Below are positions 8,501-17,238 of a stretch of 64,000 nucleotides of DNA, one piece after another; position 1 is the stretch's first letter; the number at the start of each line of letters is the position of its first letter. The translations under genes and the position numbers were made by a program. The notes under the pieces were generated by a model that was given only the letters and a program-made list of their open reading frames with translations, was not told the DNA's origin and made no database searches. Source of the stretch: Candidatus Heimdallarchaeota archaeon (lineage in GTDB: Archaea > Asgardarchaeota > Heimdallarchaeia > Heimdallarchaeales > Heimdallarchaeaceae). The stretch covers positions 1-64,000 of the forward strand of contig JAUVXV010000012.1 of NCBI GenBank assembly GCA_030603365.1, given 5' to 3'.

Positions 8501-10780
8501 ATGGAAGTAAATGCAATTAAATTATTGCTTAGTAATGAGGAAGTGGTCTTTGTAATTGTTAGAGACATTACTGAAAGGAAAAAAGCAGAAACAAAGATCA
8601 AATCTTCAGAAGCATTATACAAAGCACTTTTTGACAATACAGGAACTGCGATGATGCTAGCAGAAGAAGACTTTACCATAACACTAGTCAATGAACTATT
8701 TTTGGAAAAGTCAGGTTTATCACAAGAAGAATTGTTAGGGAAAAAGTGGACAGATTTTATTCAAAAAGCAGAAAAAGAAAATATAATTAAAGCTATTAAA
8801 AGGATGGTTACAGATTTTATCCCACCAATAATTTTTGAAACCTCGGAATTTTGGATACTTGGAGAAAATAAGACTTTACTGGTATCTATAGGCATTAATC
8901 CTGAAACGAGACAACACATAGCTTCGCTTATTGATATAACTGAAAAGAAGAAACTTGAAAAAGAACTCTCTACAAGTGAAGAAAAATATAGAGAGCTATT
9001 CAACAATGTTCCTATTGCTCTGAGTCAAACCAAACCTAGCGGTGAGATAGTAGAATGCAACTCTGCTTTCATCAATATTTTTGGATACAAAAATGCTGAA
9101 GAACTAAAAAAGGTCAATGTAGAGGAATTATACTTTGATCGAAGTGAACGAAAAGCAGTTCTAGCTGCAAAAGATAAAGCAGGATACTCTGAGTTTTTAC
9201 TTCAAAAGATGAAAAAGAAGGATGAAACCCCTATATGGGTGGAAATGAACTCAAAAATATCCTACGACGACAACCAAAATGTTTCACATTATGATACATA
9301 CTTGAAAGATGTAACAGATAAAAAAGAGATAGAAGAGAGGTTGAAGCAAAGCGAAGAAAAATTCAGAAGCATTTTCAACCATTCAGTTGACGGATATATG
9401 CTCCGTGATGAATATGGAATAATTCTGGAACATAACCCAATGTTACTGGAAATTTTTGGTTATGATGAAGAAGATCTAGATGGTATGGATATTACAAAAT
9501 TCGAAATGAAAGAAAATACTGAAGATTTTATGAAAATAAGAGATATGCTTGCTTCAAAAGGTCATGCTTTTCTTGAAACAAGATTCATGAAAAAGGATAA
9601 GACATGGATTTCAACAGCAGTTTCAGCAATTAAGTTTGATCTAGCTGGAAGGGATGTCGTCTTCTCAATATTAAGAGATATTTCAAAACGGAAAGAAACA
9701 GAAGAATTGTTGAAAACAAGCGAAGAAAGACTCAGAACTTTGTTTGAAAACATCCCCATTGCGATTTCAATAAATTCCTCAGAAGGTGAAAAAATAGATA
9801 TTAATCCGGCTTATTGTAAGACTTTTGGATATGCTAATAAAGAAGAATGCTTATCAAAACCTTCAACTGAGCGCTGGTTTAATCCCCGAGATCGTGAAAG
9901 GCTTTATGATTCATTACGCCAGAGGAATTTTGTTAATAATTTTGAAGCAAAACGTTTCAAAAATGATGGAAGTGAATTTTGGGGGTCAGTCTCAGCTGTA
10001 GCACATTTAGATGCTAAAGGAGAAAAAGTATATTTTATGTCAATAAGAGACATCACTACAGAAAAACAAAGAGAGGAAGATCTGAAAAAACAAACCTTGA
10101 GATATTATTTGAAAGAATCGCAATTATATCTATCTGAAGAAGAGCGACCATATATCTCAAAAGAAGCCTTTATTGATTTATTGAAAGTAGGGTATAATGG
10201 TTTAGTTCTTTCAAGATTACCTGAAACTGAATGGAAGAAAGATACAAAATATGAATTCGATTTCTTAAGATTAGCTGAAAAAGGGCATTTGAAAACTATC
10301 TCTTCCGATCTAAGCAAGATAGAACAACTTATAGAAGAACTACCCAACAAACATGTAATTGTTATTGATAGACTAGATTATCTCATTTCTAAGAATGGGT
10401 TTGAAACCACTCTGTTCTTTATCTTCAGATTAATGGACATTGCCTACCTTTCTAATCACATAATTATTGTATCACTTGATCCTGCAACTCTAAATGAAAA
10501 AGAAAGGAAATCAATGAGAAAGGAGATGCGAATAATTGAATCCGTAGCTGAAGCTTCATTACCTGAAGAACTAATCGAAATTCTGGATTTTGTTCATAGG
10601 AGGAACAATGCTGGATACAAACCTTCCTATACAGATATTGTTGAAACTTTCAAAATAAGTAGACCTACTGCAAGGAAACGAATAAAGGATTTAATTAACG
10701 ATGAGTTCATATTTGAATTAACAAAAGGAAGAAGCAAAGTTCTAGGAATAACAACAAAAGGAAAAGCTATTTTTGATTAA
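5552..10780 (+). CDS. Giant multi-PAS sensor with DUF835 and winged-helix output
   Basis: About 1,742 residues and no membrane segment. Twelve consecutive PAS domains of about 115-125 residues each run from about residue 10 to 1510, most ending in the D-I-T-E-R/K linker. They are followed by a DUF835-like domain (about 1525-1665) and a C-terminal winged helix (about 1675-1742; SYTDIVETFKISRPTARKRI is the helix-turn-helix). DUF835 with PAS domains is known from archaea. There is no histidine-kinase core, so it looks like a one-component cytosolic sensor that may bind DNA directly. PAS1-PAS2 closely resemble PAS7-PAS8, indicating duplication of a block. A TTG at 5537 extends the frame by five codons, but the ATG at 5552 is preferred because AGAAGGGGA precedes it and the TATA-like TTTTATAG ends at 5532. 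It is transcribed divergently from the GTPase operon. Confidence 0.88.
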   Translation: MMCIGVISSQLLLDTADFIYVAIDVDQKVTLINRKGCEILGYSEDEIIGKNWFDNFLPKEVAGDFKSNFVRRITENKETKLAKSYTLLTKEGEERLISWHSTFFNDEEGNLVGALCSGEDITDYTRTKQMLEANERKFSKCFNHSNDGYALRKLDGTILDANLKFLELFGYKKDEVISKNIKEIELLEDSKELSRLIKEIGKEGFLQVETTARKKDGTTFPIELNGITFDLEGEKVVFNIIRDLTESRKRETVLRESEERFRGLFETAAIGMAIVDLEGKPVASNEALQKMLGYTNEELCSMTFTEFTHPDDATVDMDLYMELIAGKRKYYQIEKRYITKNKKLIWGNLTATLIRDENGEPLYGIGMVEEITQLKETIIALAESESKYRTLLESLPQKIFHKDADLKYVSCNENLANDLNIKPSEIKGKTDFDFFTSELAEKYRAEDKRIMKERKVETIEEKTVKNGKEYTSETTKIPLYDEKGESVGVIGIYYDISERVKTERELQESEEKYRSFVQNFQGIAFRRTLDFKPIFFHGAVEEITGYTEEEFVSTSLTWDKLIHPEDIVKIKELLEKLSNVPDLFNEGEYRIIHKNGEIKWINEIVRNICDEKGKPIYVQGCIHDHTERKVIEEKIKENEEKFRTLFTEMKQAYSLYEAIYDKRGDIEDAILIEANPEYEKIVNKKREEIIGKKISEIYPNLKKQEVNPIAILGRTAITGETVISEYYNKDVGKWLLAKSFSPMKDHAAILFEDITEKRKMEKELEKERKATQQYLDIVNIILTVIDANENVILVNKKGCELLGYEHEEIIGKNWFENYLPKRVREETKEIYQDLLAGKLTHSESHENLILTKDGEERLIAWDNTYIRDEEGTIVSTLSSGRDITEMNKAQKELKENEEKFRSIFNHSNDGYILRSVEGVVLEANPRFLEIFGYESTEVISTNIRLINTYETEEDHISRKQEIDEKGYAQFETFATRKDGSIFPMEVNAIKLLLSNEEVVFVIVRDITERKKAETKIKSSEALYKALFDNTGTAMMLAEEDFTITLVNELFLEKSGLSQEELLGKKWTDFIQKAEKENIIKAIKRMVTDFIPPIIFETSEFWILGENKTLLVSIGINPETRQHIASLIDITEKKKLEKELSTSEEKYRELFNNVPIALSQTKPSGEIVECNSAFINIFGYKNAEELKKVNVEELYFDRSERKAVLAAKDKAGYSEFLLQKMKKKDETPIWVEMNSKISYDDNQNVSHYDTYLKDVTDKKEIEERLKQSEEKFRSIFNHSVDGYMLRDEYGIILEHNPMLLEIFGYDEEDLDGMDITKFEMKENTEDFMKIRDMLASKGHAFLETRFMKKDKTWISTAVSAIKFDLAGRDVVFSILRDISKRKETEELLKTSEERLRTLFENIPIAISINSSEGEKIDINPAYCKTFGYANKEECLSKPSTERWFNPRDRERLYDSLRQRNFVNNFEAKRFKNDGSEFWGSVSAVAHLDAKGEKVYFMSIRDITTEKQREEDLKKQTLRYYLKESQLYLSEEERPYISKEAFIDLLKVGYNGLVLSRLPETEWKKDTKYEFDFLRLAEKGHLKTISSDLSKIEQLIEELPNKHVIVIDRLDYLISKNGFETTLFFIFRLMDIAYLSNHIIIVSLDPATLNEKERKSMRKEMRIIESVAEASLPEELIEILDFVHRRNNAGYKPSYTDIVETFKISRPTARKRIKDLINDEFIFELTKGRSKVLGITTKGKAIFD

Positions 10781-10782
10781 CT

Positions 10783-10822
10783 TCTTTTCCCTATTTTTCC
10801 ACATTTTATCATTTATATTTCT
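10783..10822 (+). promoter_or_regulatory. T-rich regulatory element, copy C
   Basis: Begins three bases after the stop of the 12-PAS gene and reads TCTTTTCCCTATTTTTCCAC, the most diverged copy (about 33 of 41 positions match copy B by eye). It lies 85 bp upstream of the hybrid histidine kinase gene and in the same orientation to it; TATA-like AATTCAGTTATAAAG follows. Confidence 0.55.
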
Positions 10823-10907
10823 AAATTCAGTTATAAAGATAAGGGGTTGGTAAACTAAAACGAATATCTGATAAGATTAAAATCACTTTCAAAGGATTGG
10901 GATCAAA

Positions 10908-13900
10908 TTGCCTACTAAAACAGAAAATAAGAATGAAACTGAGACGAGTTCCAATGTATTATCCGATTTTTATGGAAGGTTTGATGACTTAGGAGAAGAC
11001 CTTATGAAACTATCTTCTCAAGAGCATATTTGTACTATTTATCGAAAAGATGAAGACAAGATAGATTCTATTATGGAATTCCTTAAAACAGGCATAGTAA
11101 AAAACGAGAGAAGTGTAATTATAGTTGACAAAAAATCAAAAGAAGATATTCTAAAAAAGATGAAGTCTATAGAAGATATTAAGAATCTTCTCAATACTTC
11201 AGCTATAGTGTTCGTAGGTTCAGAAGATATTTATGGTAACAAATCTGATTTTAATCTAGCTAGAACCATTGAATCAATTGAACCTTATTTGGAAGTTCCA
11301 CAAGAAGACAACTTCAATGGTTTAAGGATAATTGTTGAAATTTTACCTCTTAAAAACAAAGACACAACTGTGAATATGAGTTTGGAATTTCATTCAAGTA
11401 TCGACAAACTCATTTCAAACAGAAATATTAATTTTTTCTGTTTATACAACGAATATAGATTCGAATCCAAAACGTTATTAGATGTTATTTTCTCGCACTC
11501 TAAGTTAATTTTTAATGGTTTTTTATGTGAAAATTCTTTTTCAATGGATCCTCAGCAGCTTCAATTAAAACTAGAAGATAGGTTAGATGACGCACTCTAC
11601 AAAAAAACTGTCTATGAGATTGTTCAAGGTGAGGTAACTAAACAAAAGAGAGTAAAAACAGATTATTACTTTCAAAAAGAAACTCTCAAAGGCATTAATG
11701 ATTCTGTCTTTATTTTAGATTTTGAAGGCAATATACTTGAAGTAAACGAAGCTGCATACACAACAAGAGGATATACAGAAGAAGAGATACTAAGTCTGAA
11801 TATTTTAGACATAATGAGCTCAGAAAACAAAGACTTATTTGATTCGAGGATCGAAGAACTAAAGGAAAAGAGGGAGATAACATTTGAAACTACTCATTAT
11901 TGTAAAAATGGAACAATATTAGATGTGGAGTTTAAAACTAAAATAATCAGTTATGATGATCAACAGTATATTTTAAGTGCTGGAAGAGATATAACAGAAA
12001 GAAAAATAGTTGAAAAAGAAGCAAAAACTAGCGAAGAAAAATACAGAAGTATCTTCAACAATGCCAATGATGCCATTTTTTTATTAGAAGAATGTGAGGA
12101 TGGTAGATTTAACAAAATCGTTGAAGCAAACAAACAAGCTGTAAAAATGTATGGCTATTCAAAAGAAGAATTATTTAAAATGAGCCCCAATGATTTTAAT
12201 GCTACTGGGTATGTTGAAACTGAAGAAACCTTAAATGAATTCTTAAAAGAAAGAAGAATAAGATTTGAAAGAACACACAAAACAAAAAATGGTAAAATAA
12301 TTAATGTTGAAATTAGTTCTCAGTTGTTTGAATTAGATGGAGAAACAGTTAGTCATGCAATGGTACAAGATATTACAGATAGAAAGAAGGCTCAAAGAGA
12401 ACTTAAAGACAGCGAAGAAAAATTCAGGATGATTTTTAATAGTGTTAATGATGCAGTGTATCTTTTTAGTATTGAAGGGAATCTGTTGCCATCCAATTTT
12501 ATTGAAATCAATGATGTTGCTTGCAAGATGCTAGGTCACACTAAAGATGAATTTAGAAAGATGTCTCCAATCGATTTAGCATCAAAGGGAAATAAACAAA
12601 GAATTTCAGAGGTTTTGAGTAAACTTACAAAGGCAGGAAACATTACTTTTGAAAGTACTCATATTACAAAAGAAGGAAAACATATCCCAGTAGAAATCAG
12701 TTCTCATACCTTCCAATATCATAACAATCAAATGGTGCTTTCAATCGTTAGAGATATTACCGAAAGGAAAAAGAGTGAAGAAAAATTAAGAAGGTTGAAC
12801 GAAGAACTAGAAGAAAAAGTTGTTCAGAGAACTTACCAAATGGAGACATTGTACAATATTATTAAGGAAATATCTGAAACCTTCGATTTAAATGAAGCAA
12901 TGAGAATTATCACAAAATATATTTCAAAATTGGTTGATTATGACATTATTTTTCAGCTGATTACCCAAGAGGAGTTAAATCACATTCATATAGAAGCGCC
13001 CAAAGGGGATAAGGGAGTAATTGATGATTTTATAAAAAACGTCAAAGAAGAATTTGCAGAACTAAATCCTGATGCTTTGAATAATCGCGATGCAACAACT
13101 ATTATAACTTCAGATAAAAAGACAATTCAAAACATATTGTCACACATATCCATACCGCTTATTGCTGAGGATAAAGTAGTTGGATATGTTGTAATAGGCT
13201 CAGAACAAAAGGATGCTTATATTGAAGAAGAGATCTGGTTCTTGTATAAAATCGCAGACAACATTTCTCATACTCTTCAAAGATTAAAAGTAATTCTAAC
13301 TGCAAAGGATGAATTAGAAACAGTTCTTAATCATACATCCGATAGCGTCATACTCATTAATAATAATGATTCGGTAGTGATGACCAACAAAGCTGGAGGT
13401 AGATTTTTAGAGTTGATTAATTGTTCAGAGACGGATGGTATAGATAATGAAATATTAAACCTTGAAGAGCTTAAAGGGATTGACAAAAAAGAATTATCTC
13501 TGTATGGTAGAACCTACTATGTTTCCATGAATCCAATTAAGACTGATTTTGTTCATGGTTGGCTTCTAATTATTCATGACATAACTGAAGAAAGAGAGCT
13601 GCAGAAGAAGATACTGCATCAAGAGAGATTAGCTACATTAGGAAAGATAACTGGTGGTATCGCTCATGATTTTAACAATATTCTTGCCACTATTATCGGT
13701 GCAGCTGATTTCTCTTTGATGAATGCTGATAATATTGAATCGAAAGAGTTTCTGAATTTAATAATCAGACAAAGCGAGAAGGGAGCATCATTGATAAGAC
13801 AGATGTTAGATTTTACTAGACAGGCAGTGATAAGACCAAAACCTATTTCTTTACTTAATTTTATAACAGAATTTTCTAGGGTAATTAGATCTTCCTTACC

Positions 13901-14753
13901 AGAAAATATCTCTCTCTCGGTTAACACTAAAGATTGGACAGTTTTCATGGACCAGGTACAATTGCAGCAAGTTTTTTTGAATCTTATATTCAATTCAAGA
14001 GATGCCATCAGTAAAGAAGGAAACATCAAAATCTTTATCGAAGAAATTGAGCATTCAAACATCATAGATTTCGAAGGAATGGAAATTGATAAAAGTCAGG
14101 ATTACATTCATTTCATGGTTGAAGACAATGGGGAAGGAATGAATAAACAAACAAAAAAGATGATCTTTGAACCCTTTTTCACAACAAAAGATCCAGGAAA
14201 AGGAAGTGGGTTAGGATTAGCACAGGTTTATGGTATTGTAAGGCAGTCAAATGGATATATCGATGTAGAAAGTGAAATGAAGTTAGGAACAAAAGTCCAT
14301 TTTTATATTCCAAAGTATGAGGGTTTAGTAGAAGAAGAGATTGTAGAAACAGCAAGATCAGGAGAAGGAAGAATTTTACTAGTTGAAGACGATGAAGACG
14401 TAAGAGAGATTACCAAAATAATGTTAGAGAACTACGGATATATAGTAGTTACTGCAGAAAACGGGAAAATAGCTCTAGATTTATATAACGATTCTTTTGA
14501 TGTAGTCTTAACAGACATTATTATGCCTGTTATGGGAGGAGAAAAACTGATTGAGAAGTTGTTAGAAATAGATCCACAAATAAAATGCTTAGCTATGACA
14601 GGATATTCAGATACGAATGTTCCAAAAGGTGTCAAAGTTCTAAATAAACCAATAACAAGTTCAAAACTAGTCAACTACATTCAAAACGAGCTTGTACAAG
14701 AAAATAGTCAAGAAAAGATAGTTCAGTATAAGAAAAGAGAGGATGGTGGTTAA
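10908..14753 (+). CDS. Hybrid histidine kinase: MEDS-PAS3-GAF-PAS-HisKA-HATPase-REC
   Basis: A 1,281-residue cytosolic hybrid kinase. Residues about 36-212 match the MEDS sensory domain (EHICTIYRKDED near the start, FLCENSF near the end). PAS domains follow at about 261-370, 376-495 and 504-620, a GAF domain at about 645-795, and a shorter PAS at about 805-900. The HisKA H-box GGIAHDFNN puts the phospho-His near residue 920. The HATPase has its N-box (NLIFNSRDAI) and G-boxes (DNGEGM, GSGLGLAQV). A receiver fills about 1155-1270, with LVEDDED and phospho-Asp in VLTDIIMP near 1202. The start is a TTG; no earlier in-frame ATG exists, and the next Met lies inside the MEDS region. It begins a four-gene unit (kinase, two receivers, kinase) and overlaps the next gene by 11 bp. 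The input signal is unknown. Confidence 0.9.
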   Translation: MPTKTENKNETETSSNVLSDFYGRFDDLGEDLMKLSSQEHICTIYRKDEDKIDSIMEFLKTGIVKNERSVIIVDKKSKEDILKKMKSIEDIKNLLNTSAIVFVGSEDIYGNKSDFNLARTIESIEPYLEVPQEDNFNGLRIIVEILPLKNKDTTVNMSLEFHSSIDKLISNRNINFFCLYNEYRFESKTLLDVIFSHSKLIFNGFLCENSFSMDPQQLQLKLEDRLDDALYKKTVYEIVQGEVTKQKRVKTDYYFQKETLKGINDSVFILDFEGNILEVNEAAYTTRGYTEEEILSLNILDIMSSENKDLFDSRIEELKEKREITFETTHYCKNGTILDVEFKTKIISYDDQQYILSAGRDITERKIVEKEAKTSEEKYRSIFNNANDAIFLLEECEDGRFNKIVEANKQAVKMYGYSKEELFKMSPNDFNATGYVETEETLNEFLKERRIRFERTHKTKNGKIINVEISSQLFELDGETVSHAMVQDITDRKKAQRELKDSEEKFRMIFNSVNDAVYLFSIEGNLLPSNFIEINDVACKMLGHTKDEFRKMSPIDLASKGNKQRISEVLSKLTKAGNITFESTHITKEGKHIPVEISSHTFQYHNNQMVLSIVRDITERKKSEEKLRRLNEELEEKVVQRTYQMETLYNIIKEISETFDLNEAMRIITKYISKLVDYDIIFQLITQEELNHIHIEAPKGDKGVIDDFIKNVKEEFAELNPDALNNRDATTIITSDKKTIQNILSHISIPLIAEDKVVGYVVIGSEQKDAYIEEEIWFLYKIADNISHTLQRLKVILTAKDELETVLNHTSDSVILINNNDSVVMTNKAGGRFLELINCSETDGIDNEILNLEELKGIDKKELSLYGRTYYVSMNPIKTDFVHGWLLIIHDITEERELQKKILHQERLATLGKITGGIAHDFNNILATIIGAADFSLMNADNIESKEFLNLIIRQSEKGASLIRQMLDFTRQAVIRPKPISLLNFITEFSRVIRSSLPENISLSVNTKDWTVFMDQVQLQQVFLNLIFNSRDAISKEGNIKIFIEEIEHSNIIDFEGMEIDKSQDYIHFMVEDNGEGMNKQTKKMIFEPFFTTKDPGKGSGLGLAQVYGIVRQSNGYIDVESEMKLGTKVHFYIPKYEGLVEEEIVETARSGEGRILLVEDDEDVREITKIMLENYGYIVVTAENGKIALDLYNDSFDVVLTDIIMPVMGGEKLIEKLLEIDPQIKCLAMTGYSDTNVPKGVKVLNKPITSSKLVNYIQNELVQENSQEKIVQYKKREDGG

Positions 14754-15144
14754 AATCTGTTTTTGCAGAAAGAGTGAAAATCTTATTGTTAAATATAAAG
14801 AAAAGAAAAGAATTCTACTAGTAGAGGATGATGATATGTTACGTGAGATAACTGCATTAATTCTTAGAAAATTCCAATTTGACGTTCTTGAAGCTGTTAA
14901 TGGTTTCGATGCATTGCAATTGTTTGATGAGACTATTGATCTGGTCTTAACAGATATTGTCATGCCGAAAATGGATGGTATTGAACTAATTCTAGAGTTG
15001 CAAAAAAAGGATCCAGATCTGAAATGTATTGCGATAACAGGTTTTTCCAATGTAAATGTTCCAGAAGATATTGAGGTTCTTCAGAAACCAGTAGGGGGCA
15101 AAAAGCTTGCTACAATCTTAAATGAAAGACTAGCAGCAGCATAA
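14743..15144 (+). CDS. Stand-alone response regulator receiver
   Basis: A 133-residue single REC domain with no output domain. The acidic pocket is LVEDDD, the phospho-Asp lies in LVLTDIVMP, the conserved Thr in AITGF, and the Lys in LQKPV. The preceding kinase gene overlaps it by 11 bp, indicating coupled translation. The first about 20 residues (cysteine-containing) precede the domain and may be untranslated if a later start is used. It closely resembles both the kinase's own receiver and the next gene, so the three look like tandem duplicates. It probably carries phosphate between the hybrid kinase and another partner. Confidence 0.88.
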   Translation: MVVKICFCRKSENLIVKYKEKKRILLVEDDDMLREITALILRKFQFDVLEAVNGFDALQLFDETIDLVLTDIVMPKMDGIELILELQKKDPDLKCIAITGFSNVNVPEDIEVLQKPVGGKKLATILNERLAAA

Positions 15145-15175
15145 GAAATATCAATATAACAATGAGGTAGAAGAA

Positions 15176-15595
15176 ATGGTAGCCAAAGTATCACTAGATG
15201 ATTATGATTTCAAAAAACATAAACATAATGATAAAATAGCTCGAATCCTTCTAGTTGAAGATGATATAGAATTAAATTTAATTATTAAAATAATACTAGG
15301 AAGATTAGGATTTGAAGTCATATCTACTTCAGATGGTAGAACTGCACTGAATTTATATAATAAATCATATGATCTAGTCATTACAGACATTGTGATGCCT
15401 GAAATGGGAGGAGTAGAACTAATCCAAAGGTTAAGGGATCAAAATCCAGAATTAAGATGTATAGCAATTACTGGATACACAAATCAAGCAGTTCCTGAAG
15501 AAATACCTGTTTTGAATAAACCATTTTCAACCACATTACTATTACAATACATAAATGAAGTCTTGAATATTCAAACGACTATAGAAACTCAATAA
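15176..15595 (+). CDS. Stand-alone response regulator receiver
   Basis: A 139-residue single REC domain: acidic LVEDDIE, phospho-Asp in LVITDIVMP, Thr in AITGYT, Lys in LNKPF, and no output domain. The ATG at 15176 is preceded by GAGGTAGAAGA, a reasonable ribosome site. It shares with its two neighbours the unusual segment V-P-x-x-x-x-VL-x-KP before beta-5/alpha-5. Two free receivers between two kinases suggest a branched phosphorelay. Confidence 0.88.
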   Translation: MVAKVSLDDYDFKKHKHNDKIARILLVEDDIELNLIIKIILGRLGFEVISTSDGRTALNLYNKSYDLVITDIVMPEMGGVELIQRLRDQNPELRCIAITGYTNQAVPEEIPVLNKPFSTTLLLQYINEVLNIQTTIETQ

Positions 15596-15675
15596 ATGGA
15601 AATTATTGCATAATAGGTTGTCTTAATTTACTAGGTAGAGAAGATAAAAAATCTAATTGAAAATGGGGTTGAAGT

Positions 15676-17199
15676 ATGGTAAACCAAAAGAAAATAGATT
15701 ATGGAAATCAATTGTTTTCTATAAGTGAAGATATTTTCAACGAGATTAGTAAAAATATTCAAGTTGGTATTTCAATTGTAGATCATGGACATTATATCTT
15801 TATGAATAAAAAATTCAAAGAAATTTTCAGTATTACTGTTAAAGAAGAAAACAGGTCTTTCTCCATATTAGACTACATTGCACCTGAAGATGCTAACAGA
15901 ATTTACAAAATTATTGATTCATCACTTAAAACAAACCAAATGCCTACAGAACTTCAATTTTGGATTATTAGGGGAGATGGAGAAAGAAGATTCATAAACA
16001 ATAAATATACAGTCTTTAAGGGGGGAGAAAAAACTAATACTCACTTAATATTAACAATAGATTGCACTAAGCTAAAATTAACATATGATGCGTTAAGTAC
16101 GAGTGAAAAGAAACTTAGGGAATTGTTCAATAATGCGAATGATGCGATTTTCTTTTCAAGAATAAGAGGAGACGAATTTCTAAGTAATTTCATAGAAGTG
16201 AATGATTTCGCTTGTAATTTGCTAGAGTATACAAAAGAGGAATTACTTGAATTGAGTTCACTAGATATATCAGCTCCAGAAATGAAAGAAGCTAATAAAG
16301 AGATCATTCAACAAATTATAAGAGAAGAGCAAGGAACTTTTGAAACAATACTAATAAGCAAAACAGGGAAAGAAGTACCCGTTGAAATCAGGTCTAACTT
16401 TTTCAATCTAGAAGGGGAAGGAGTCATTTTTACAGTTGCTAGAGATTTAACTGAGCGAAGAAAAGCTGAAAATGAAATCAGGAATCTTAATGAATCATTG
16501 AAGATAATAAATAGCATTTTACGTCATGATTTAAACAATAACCTTTCCGTTATTAAAGGAGCAATTTCCGCTTATAATGATGTTAAAGAACATTCATTTC
16601 TGGAGATGACACTGAAAGCAACTCACAAAAGTTCTGAACTTATACAGAAGATGGGAGAATTAGAGGACGCGCTTATACAAAAGGAAAATCTAACAATACT
16701 AGATTCTGAAGATTTTCTTAATAGAATTATTTCAAGCTATTCACTCTTTAAAGTCACTTTTGAGATAGAAGGTAACGGTAGTTTTTATGTTGATGCAGCT
16801 TTTACCTCAGTAATCGATAATATAATCAATAATGCTATAAAACATGGTCAAGCTGATAAAATTAAAATTTCGATCAAATCTAGTAATGGATTTTGTACGA
16901 TTCAGATAGCTGATAATGGTTCTGGAATATTAGATGAACATAAGAATCATGTATTTGAGCGTAGTTTTAAATATGGTAAAACCGCTGGAACTGGTCTTGG
17001 GTTATATATTGTTAAGAAAAACTTGGAGCGGTATGGGGGCGAGATTACAGTCAAGGATAATTTTCCTAAGGGTACAATTTTTGAGATTAAATTGAAGAAT
17101 AGAGAAGAAAAAGGATTTAAATATAAGTATTTTCCATGTTTTTCCATGTTTTTTCACATCACTTTCAATATAGTATTATTATTTTATAGGGCATTATAA
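15676..17199 (+). CDS. PAS-PAS sensor histidine kinase
   Basis: A 507-residue cytosolic kinase. PAS domains lie at about 15-130 and 145-265. The H-box is ILRHDLNNNLSVIKG (His near 283), the archaeal/haloarchaeal-type sequence. The HATPase runs from about 370 to 475, with N-box IINNAIKHG, G1 DNGSG and G2 GTGLGLYIV. The final about 30 residues after EIKLKN are read through the T-rich element D and encode an odd hydrophobic tail (FSMFFHITFNIVLLFY); the family normally ends at the HATPase, so the tail may be an accident of a lost stop codon. It ends the kinase-receiver-receiver-kinase unit. Confidence 0.88.
   Translation: MVNQKKIDYGNQLFSISEDIFNEISKNIQVGISIVDHGHYIFMNKKFKEIFSITVKEENRSFSILDYIAPEDANRIYKIIDSSLKTNQMPTELQFWIIRGDGERRFINNKYTVFKGGEKTNTHLILTIDCTKLKLTYDALSTSEKKLRELFNNANDAIFFSRIRGDEFLSNFIEVNDFACNLLEYTKEELLELSSLDISAPEMKEANKEIIQQIIREEQGTFETILISKTGKEVPVEIRSNFFNLEGEGVIFTVARDLTERRKAENEIRNLNESLKIINSILRHDLNNNLSVIKGAISAYNDVKEHSFLEMTLKATHKSSELIQKMGELEDALIQKENLTILDSEDFLNRIISSYSLFKVTFEIEGNGSFYVDAAFTSVIDNIINNAIKHGQADKIKISIKSSNGFCTIQIADNGSGILDEHKNHVFERSFKYGKTAGTGLGLYIVKKNLERYGGEITVKDNFPKGTIFEIKLKNREEKGFKYKYFPCFSMFFHITFNIVLLFYRAL
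17130..17167 (+). promoter_or_regulatory. T-rich regulatory element, copy D, inside the kinase 3' end
   Basis: TTTTCCATGT occurs twice in direct tandem, then TTTTTTCACAT and CACTTTCA, giving a clear 10-bp period. It continues into CAATATAGTATTA, nearly the same TATA region as copy B (CAATATAGAATTA). It lies 71 bp upstream of the degenerate-receiver gene at 17239 and overlaps the coding frame of the preceding kinase. Confidence 0.6.
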
Positions 17200-17238
17200 A
17201 TTGAGAAAAATAATTATAGAAAGAGATGTGAAGTTAAA

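Noticed and set aside
13664-14065. 133-codon open frame antisense to the hybrid kinase
   Set aside because: It lies wholly inside a well-supported gene with intact kinase motifs, and its protein has no recognisable features.
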